The position numbers were made by a program, and so were the translations under genes. Positions 58,407 to 64,000 of a stretch of 64,000 nucleotides of DNA are shown one piece after another. The stretch spans positions 372,001 to 436,000 of the forward strand of contig JAWQEG010001368.1 in assembly GCA_033782935.1 (NCBI GenBank), given 5' to 3'. Position 1 is the stretch's first letter; each line of letters begins with the position of its first letter. Below the pieces are notes generated by a model. That model was given only the letters and a program-made list of their open reading frames with translations. It did not search any database and had not been told where the DNA came from. The DNA is from Petrolisthes cinctipes. Its lineage: Eukaryota; Arthropoda; Malacostraca; Decapoda; Porcellanidae.

Positions 58407-60150
58407 TTGGAGACAGCTCAGGTAAAGATGAAAAGAAACTTTGATAAAAAATCCAAAGAACGAACTTTTAAAGTAGGTGACAAGGTTCTAGCTTTCATTC
58501 CTACCCAATCAAACCCTTTGTCAGCTAAATTTTCTGGCCCATACAAGGTTGAACGAGTTCTCCAACATAACAACTATGTAATCAACACTCCTGATGGAAG
58601 AAAATCCCAACAATTAATTCATGTAAATCGCCTAAAGAAATATAACGTACGATCTGATGAGGAGCAAAATTCTAATGTCATATTATGCATCAATAGTATT
58701 ACTCGTCATGATGGTAATGAAGATCTCATAACAAGTTGGTCATCCCTCAAAAATTTGGAGATAATCTCTAACATTCCTACTCATTTCGACTCACTCAACC
58801 TAGAACAACAACAAGAACTAAAGTTTTTCTTCACAGAATATTCCAAACTTTTCAAAGACTTCCCCAAGTGGTGTCCCTACATCGACCACGATATTAAGCT
58901 CATCCCTGGTGCTCATCCCATCAGAAAGCCTGCCTAACGGATTGGTCCCAAGCAAATGGAGCTGATGCGCCAGGAAGTGGACTGCCTCCTTCAAAACCAC
59001 CTGGCCATCCCCAGCTGTTCCCCATGGGCATCACCTTCAATCCTGGTACCAATGAAAGGAGGACGTGTAAAATTTTGTACGGACTATAGGCAAGTTAATC
59101 TTCTTACTGTACCTGATGCTTATCCTCATCTACCCCACGTAGATGATCTGACTGACAACGTGGGACAAGCGAAATACGTATCAAAATTAAACTTGCTATA
59201 AGGCTATTATCAAGTGCCTCTCACTCCGAATGCCCAACAGATTTCTGCTTTCGTTACTCCTTTTGGGTTATTCGAATATACAGTAATGCCGTTTGGGTTG
59301 CGTAATGCACCTAGTATCTTCCAACGAATGGTGAACGGGATCATCGGAAACCTCCCTGGTGTTAGTACCTACCTAGACGATATTCTGATAGTGGCAGACG
59401 ACCTAGACCAACATCATGATAGATTATATAGTGTTTTAAAGTCTTTAACTGACTGGGACTTAACAGTTAACTTGATCAAATCAACCTTTTATTCAGCCTC
59501 TGTGACCTATTTAGGACACAATGTGGGTAATGGAGAAGTTAAACCTAAGGCAGCTAATGTAAAAGCTATCCTATCCTTTCCCATCCCAGCTACTAGGAAA
59601 GAAGTTCAAAGATTCTTAGGTATGGTTGGTTTCTACAGCAGGTTTTGTCCCAACTTTGCTTCCATTTCTACTTCCTGGTAACTGTCTGAGAGCCTTTAAT
59701 TCCCTTAGAGACTTTTTAACCCATGAATCTGTATTGAAATCTCCTAATTTCTCCTTGCCCTTCATATTGCATGTGGATGCATGTGTCACTGGAACCGGAG
59801 CAGTACTGCTGCAACCTCAACCCGATGGAATTCTTCACCCTGTCTGCTACCACTCGTCTCAACTGAAGCCACATCAATGCTCCTATAGTACTGTCGAGAA
59901 GGAATTGTTGGGGATCATCAATGCACTCCAGAAGTTTCAGTGTTACCTGTATGGAGTGGAACCCTTGCTCGTCTACACTGACCACAACCCCTTAATATTC
60001 CTCCATAGGGTACGACACACCAACCAACGCATTCTACGATGGTCCCTCTTCCTTCAACAATATCCAATCGAAATCCGGCACATCAAGGGTACCGACAACA
60101 TCCTGGCTGACACCTTGTCTCGAGTTCGCCCATCTACAACCTCTCCATAA
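58407..60150 (+). pseudogene. Integrase C-terminus, reverse transcriptase and RNase H of the gypsy-type element
   Basis: 58407-58640 reads MKRNFDKKSK, VGDKVLAFIP and FSGPYKVERV (the GPY/F module at the integrase end). The reverse transcriptase starts about 58860. Where motif A is expected it reads KLNLL, then a stop, then GYYQV, so the aspartate is asparagine. TPFGLFEYTVMPFGLRNAP and YLDDILIV (motif C) are intact. RNase H follows from about 59760 with HVDACVTGTGAVL, EKELLGI, YTDHNPL and DNILADTLSR. Breaks lie at 58935, 59199 and about 59680. The module order (integrase end directly before RT) is explicit here. Confidence 0.88.
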
Positions 60151-60649
60151 GTCTTCTACCCAGAAGCCTTATTCTTTTGGGGGGGAGGTGTCACGGCCCT
60201 GTATATACACTGTGGTCGGTACCACGCCTTGAGGTGGGACCCATCGGAAATACAGCCCTACACCACTGCCCTCTGTTTTACAAGGCCTGACTGAGCGCTG
60301 GTTGGCTGGTTTGGGTAGGAGTCATCATCCCAGGTTGGATGTCAATATATACGGCATTTACACATTAATAAAGAATTGAAAAGGGTTGAAAGACAAACGT
60401 CAGTCTTATCCTATAAATTTTCAATGAATTTGTTATAGAATCTCTAATGACCATTGGAAAGTTTGCCATATATATATTGAAAAGGTTTCGAACTATATTA
60501 AAGTAATATTGCACTGTTGGACTGTAATGAATGTTAATCATCCAGAGAAAGGTATTCGTCATAGAAACACATATGCCACTTCACTAACAATAAATTATGA
60601 CAAATACATTTTCTTTACATAATTTTCTTGTATGGCTAAATCTCTGAGA

Positions 60650-61670
60650 CAGTATTCCTGAAAAAAGGAGGAAAACTGATCAGAGAAACATTCACTGCAT
60701 TGAAAAACAATACCAGTGCAATGATCGAGGTAACAAAATACTGATTAGAAAAACTAAGCATGAAGTAGTTCTGCCTGGAAAATTTCAGACCGATCAACTG
60801 AAAAGTAGATTTGGTAAATACCGTCGACTTGCCGGGTGCATTTAAAATATTTCATTAAGGCAGGTTTATGAGTGTGAAATAAAACTGAGGTTCATATATG
60901 TTCTTAGACTGTCTTTCTATAATGATATAAAACTAAAAAACTTAGAGGAAATAATCTGGCAGTTTGTACAAGACCAGGACTAGGCAAATTTAGATTCTTT
61001 TGCTATTGATATAGACGAAGATGATATAGACAACTGCATGAATCTCCTTCCGGTTATGACATTCCTGCTGGCTGGTTACTGTGTGTATGGGATGGTGATA
61101 AGCTGAAGTGTAATGAATGTAAAGACCTACTTAGTTGTCATGAAGCCTAGGAAAATCTACCTGATATCAATACATATGTACAGTCGGCGGCAAAAGTCCT
61201 GTCGCCTCACTTGCTTCACCGAGGCACGCGATATTCATACACTCGAAATTATTAAGTGTAGTAAACGTGTGTATTTCTCTAGTCCATGAACACTGCTTGT
61301 CTCGGTGAAGCAGGTGAGGCGACAGGACATCTGCCGCCGACTGTACAGGGTATCAGTAGAGGAGGACTGATCCAACCAAGTGAATCTGTTAATGTAGTAA
61401 TGTTCTCCTACATAACCATTAACAAACTCACACAGTGTCCTGCATTTATCAGATCCATGAATCAAACGAATTTGGCAACGGAAATTTCGCTGAATACCCT
61501 GGCTGATAATGATGCCTTCTTGCCACTGAACAACTTTGATGCGGGACATGATGTGGAAAAAATACAGAAAATTTTGATATTTGACTCATCAAATGACTTG
61601 ATGAGCAACTATTGTGTAACCATTAACGAAAACATTAAAAATGACAGAAAAAAAAAAAAAAAAAGTTGGC
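60650..61670 (+). pseudogene. P-element/THAP9-like transposase remnant, split by a MITE
   Basis: 60770-60890 reads, with small gaps, LPGKFQTDQLKSRFGKYRR ... QVYECEIKLR, a block I recognise from P-element/THAP9-type transposases. 61010-61150 has DNCMNLLPVMTFLLAGYCVY and, one frame over, KLKCNECKDLLSCHEA, a Cys-pair region. After the MITE the frame continues as GISRGGLIQPSESVNVVMFS to a poly-lysine tail at about 61650. A TAG at about 61148 and frameshifts make it a relic. The family call rests on remembered motif resemblance. Confidence 0.6.
61181..61343. mobile_element. 163-bp foldback MITE, complete, TA target duplication
   Basis: Ends CAGTCGGCGGCA and, in reverse, CAGTCGGCGGCA, with TA on both sides (61179-61180 and 61344-61345). 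The arms pair along nearly the whole length (GTCCTGTCGCCTCAC, GCTTCACCGAG). Removal with one TA restores an open frame in the P-like remnant. Same family as 20952-21105. Confidence 0.9.
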
Positions 61671-61708
61671 AACATTGACATAATAAAGTATATCTCTTCC
61701 TTCTTTCT

Positions 61709-61715
61709 CTCTCCA

Positions 61716-61796
<81 letters not shown>

Positions 61797-61797
61797 C
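61709..61797 (+). repeat. (TC)n microsatellite
   Basis: About 40 uninterrupted TC units bracketed by CTCCACCATC on both sides, joining the P-like remnant to a LINE fragment. Confidence 0.97.
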
Positions 61798-61799
61798 CA

Positions 61800-62390
61800 T
61801 CCCTGCCTTCCTTTCTTCCTTCTGTGGATCACCTTGTGCTCAAAGAAAGTATTTGATATGAATTCCAGAAATTCATCGTTCTCACTTCCAACCTTTTCAT
61901 TCATATCCCCCAACACTATTATATATATCTCCTTTCAAGTCTTCCCAAACTGTCGTTCAGCTATTCCCAAAACTTTCTCATTTCCATTCTTCCCATTTTG
62001 GTTTGCACCCTTGTACCATTCCATCCATGCCCGGGCGTCCACTCCCTTCTGGACACCAGCACTTTTCATCCGTACCAGCCCATAATTATCACTCCTCCAT
62101 CCCTTCCCACATCATACTATCCCATCCAGACCCACACTACTCCACCCCACCTCTTAAAATGGCTTTCTGCTACAACACACACATTCACACAACATCTAAA
62201 ACATTCGACAAATTCTCTTCACCTCATCCACTACCAACGTTTATAGCTTCTACTGTCATGCATATACCACTCACCACCTCTTTCCTCAATCCCTCTGGCC
62301 AATTCTGTCCCTCAATCCCCCCGTTCCTTACCTCCCTCTTCACTATATGTTCATACATATACAGAAAGTCTGATATACCTGATAAGAAAA
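61800..62390 (-). pseudogene. RTE-like LINE fragment (endonuclease region)
   Basis: On the minus strand: MLGDMNEKVGSEND and NTFFEHKVIHRRKK match, in order, the GDMNGKMG and TPFFSTR / VIHRY segments of the LINE at 50160-53530. Upstream parts (62000-62390) look like the endonuclease N-terminal half but are heavily decayed. The fragment stops at the (TC)n run. Confidence 0.65.
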
Positions 62391-62469
62391 TTATTTAGTA
62401 TACTGTACAACTCTGTTCATACATACGGTAAATCTGTTATTCCTGCTAAATTAATGTAAGGCATTACAG

Positions 62470-62470
<1 letters not shown>

Positions 62471-62521
<51 letters not shown>

Positions 62522-62541
62522 TGAATAATATGAATAATAAT

Positions 62542-62578
<37 letters not shown>

Positions 62579-62613
62579 TGAATAATAATAATAACAACAA
62601 TAATAATAATATG
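62471..62613 (+). repeat. (ATA)n / (AAT)n microsatellite with ATG interruptions
   Basis: Long AAT-type trinucleotide run interrupted by AATATGAAT units. Confidence 0.97.
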
Positions 62614-63194
62614 TTCAGTAGCTGACAAAAGTATCCTGCATTTCCCGGTGAAACATTTAGTTTTTGCCTTTTGACTCAGGCTCAGACGACCTCGTATACA
62701 AAACGGAAATTTTGACTACAAAGAAACTGTCATATTTATTATGACAACAACTGACATCAATGCCTTCTCTGTCTCCTCTTACTTTATCTTCAGTTATGTA
62801 CCAAAGGTGTAAGTTGCATATACTTATACAACGACCTCATTTGTTCTCGTGTGAAGGATTGTAACTTACCATATGTAAAATATTATACCAGTTGTTACTA
62901 TAGAAAAACTGCTGTAACGAAAATATTTTGCATATGTAAAAACAAATTAAATTATGCAAATGATATTGTGAAATATGTACAGTAATTACTTTCATACGAC
63001 GGTTTTCGGACAAATTATGTCAACGCAGTTGCGTAGTGTTCCTTTAACATATGTGGTGCTGTCCTACAGTAAGCTGTATAAAATGGGAGTAGACTTCAAA
63101 GTTAAAACTTTAATATTACGTTGGTACTTCAAAATAGAAAGGAGTAAACACTTTATAAGTAATAACTAGGCAGCACCATTTATATTTCAACATT
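62614..63194. other. AT-rich sequence, nothing firm
   Basis: CAGTAGCTGACAAAAGTATC at 62616 resembles a Tc1/mariner tip, but no matching inverse end is present before 64000. Otherwise nothing is recognised. Confidence 0.35.
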
Positions 63195-63966
63195 AAGGAG
63201 GTAGTACAGTGTTGGTAATTATGGAGCAAATTATTCCTCCAAACTATTTCAAGCAACAGGTCACCATTATTTTTGTCAATCTGGTCATGTTTCCTGACAT
63301 ACTTTTAAGGAATCAATACACTTTAATGAACCAAAAGTATACTATTCCCTTAAGCTACATATCAATAAACTAAATGGGAGTAAGAGCAACGAACATTTGT
63401 CGTACTTGTCAACACACTCCTAGGATAATAAGTATTCGTATAATGTCGTATAAGTTTTCTGTAAATCTACTTTCGAATGATGAGACTATTTATTAATATC
63501 CATAATTTTCTTCATAGAGCGTAACAATTGTGATTCTATTAGAGTTACGGCCCTGTGTTACAATGATATAATAATAACAAGATGCATAATATCTATGCTT
63601 ATGTTATGGCCCTATGTTACAATGATATAATAATAACAAGATGCATAATATCTATACTTATGTTACGGCCCTGTGTTACTATGATATAATAATAATAACA
63701 AGATGTATAATATCTATACTTATGTTCAACACGCAGGGCAACTCCTCTGATGGAAGATAGTGAAAAGGTTAATGAGGGAGTATTACAGTGTTGGTAAATA
63801 TGGAGCAAATTATTCCCTCAAACTATTCTAAGCAAAAACAAACCACCATTACTTTCGTTAGCATGAATCTGATTCCTGGCATACTTCGGAGGAATCAAAG
63901 TGCTCCAATGAACCACAAGTGTCCTATATATACTATCCCATAAAATGCTAATCCCTTAATATAATA
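63195..63966 (+). repeat. Direct repeat pair about 573 bp apart
   Basis: 63195-63385 and 63769-63966 match in order: GTACAGTGTTGGTAA / TTACAGTGTTGGTAA, ATGGAGCAAATTATTCC, CCACCATTA or TCACCATTA, CATACTT, GGAATCAA, AATGAACCA and ACTATYCC. They are diverged but collinear for about 190 bp. They could be two monomers of a long-period satellite or flanking repeats of a lost element. Confidence 0.75.
63545..63727 (+). repeat. 59-62-bp tandem repeat, three copies
   Basis: Three units starting GTTACGGCCCTGTGTTAC (the second has GTTATGGCCCTATG), each continuing GATATAATAATAACAAGATG and ATAATATCTAT. The third is slightly longer by an extra AATA. It lies between the two 190-bp direct repeats. The start resembles the TGTYACGGCCCTG tip of the LTR at 60189. 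Confidence 0.9.
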
Positions 63967-64000
63967 TACACAACATGGTATGAATCCTTACCTTAACGAC

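Larger units (their letters stand above)
54205..60400 (+). mobile_element. Ty3/gypsy-type LTR retrotransposon with integrase before reverse transcriptase (Gmr1-like order), decayed
   Basis: Order in the plus strand: a primer-site-like TGGGGGCCTGTC (54212), gag (54855-55990), protease (56240-56540), integrase (56870-57660 and 58400-58640), reverse transcriptase (58800-59690), RNase H (59690-60150), polypurine tract GGGGGGGAGG (60179-60188), then a presumed 3' LTR starting TGTCACGGCCCTG at 60189. Integrase upstream of RT in a gypsy-type polyprotein is the arrangement described for Gmr1-like elements. The 3' LTR end is not defined (it extends at least past AATAAAG at 60370). No matching 5' LTR was found. 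A 701-bp MITE splits the integrase. Confidence 0.8.

Noticed and set aside
62616..62640. Tc1/mariner-like tip CAGTAGCTGACAAAAGTATC as a full element
   Set aside because: No matching inverted end is found before the window ends.

Overview
This window looks like intergenic, repeat-dominated DNA from an animal nuclear genome. I found no gene that I would call a host gene. Spliced transposase exons, non-LTR and LTR retrotransposons, Harbinger, hAT, P-like and Academ-like DNA transposons, foldback MITEs, microsatellites and a long AT-rich satellite all point to a metazoan. The flavour of the LINEs (an RNase-H-bearing I-like element with an ATCA tail, a PHD-finger CR1-like element, an RTE-like element) suggests an invertebrate, possibly a crustacean. 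That is inference; nothing here fixes the species.

Layout. 1-20917 is one tandem satellite array, all in one orientation. Its full monomer is 176 bp and is itself two diverged 88-bp halves. It contains a 1320-bp higher-order repeat (two copies, 5640-8280) and a 1105-bp one (about four copies, 13730-18460). It is split at 12841-13540 by a TTAA-targeted element. 20952-21105 is a mariner-type MITE whose sibling lies at 61181-61343. 21290-26251 is a 5'-truncated I-like LINE. 26330-26870 is a gag/protease scrap of an LTR element. 27590-29805 holds an apparently intact two-exon Harbinger transposase (410 aa after splicing) behind a TATA box and three copies of a 12-bp palindrome. Possible exons of a second gene lie on the opposite strand at 32.1-33.55 kb. 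29968-30421 is a hAT-type MITE with 8-bp flanking repeats.

33804-37928 is a DNA transposon with 58-bp terminal inverted repeats carrying a decayed XPG-nuclease-like protein (Academ-like). Its right end is split by a 600-bp palindromic MITE. 37940-38600 is a GC-richer island with a convincing TATA/initiator pair and heat-shock-element-like boxes but no recognisable gene. 39471-42332 is a decayed hAT transposase on the minus strand, split by a 1017-bp MITE and preceded by a TTAA-flanked MITE. A second hAT fragment lies on the plus strand at 43942-44280.

45108-48932 is a broken CR1-like LINE with a PHD finger and a degenerate 2A-like motif. 49130-49985 is a 30-bp GA-rich minisatellite. 50160-53530 is a broken RTE-like LINE on the minus strand. 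About 54205-60400 is a decayed Ty3/gypsy-type LTR retrotransposon whose integrase lies BEFORE reverse transcriptase, the Gmr1-like (copia-like) order. It is split inside the integrase C-terminus by a 701-bp TA-flanked MITE. 60650-61670 is a P-element/THAP9-like transposase remnant, itself split by the 163-bp MITE. The last 2.3 kb holds microsatellites, a LINE fragment, and direct repeats about 573 bp apart.

How the parts relate. The useful story is nesting. Several MITEs sit in older transposon ORFs or TIRs at sites where removing the element and one target copy restores continuity, which gives a relative order of insertion. Only the Harbinger transposase looks potentially functional.
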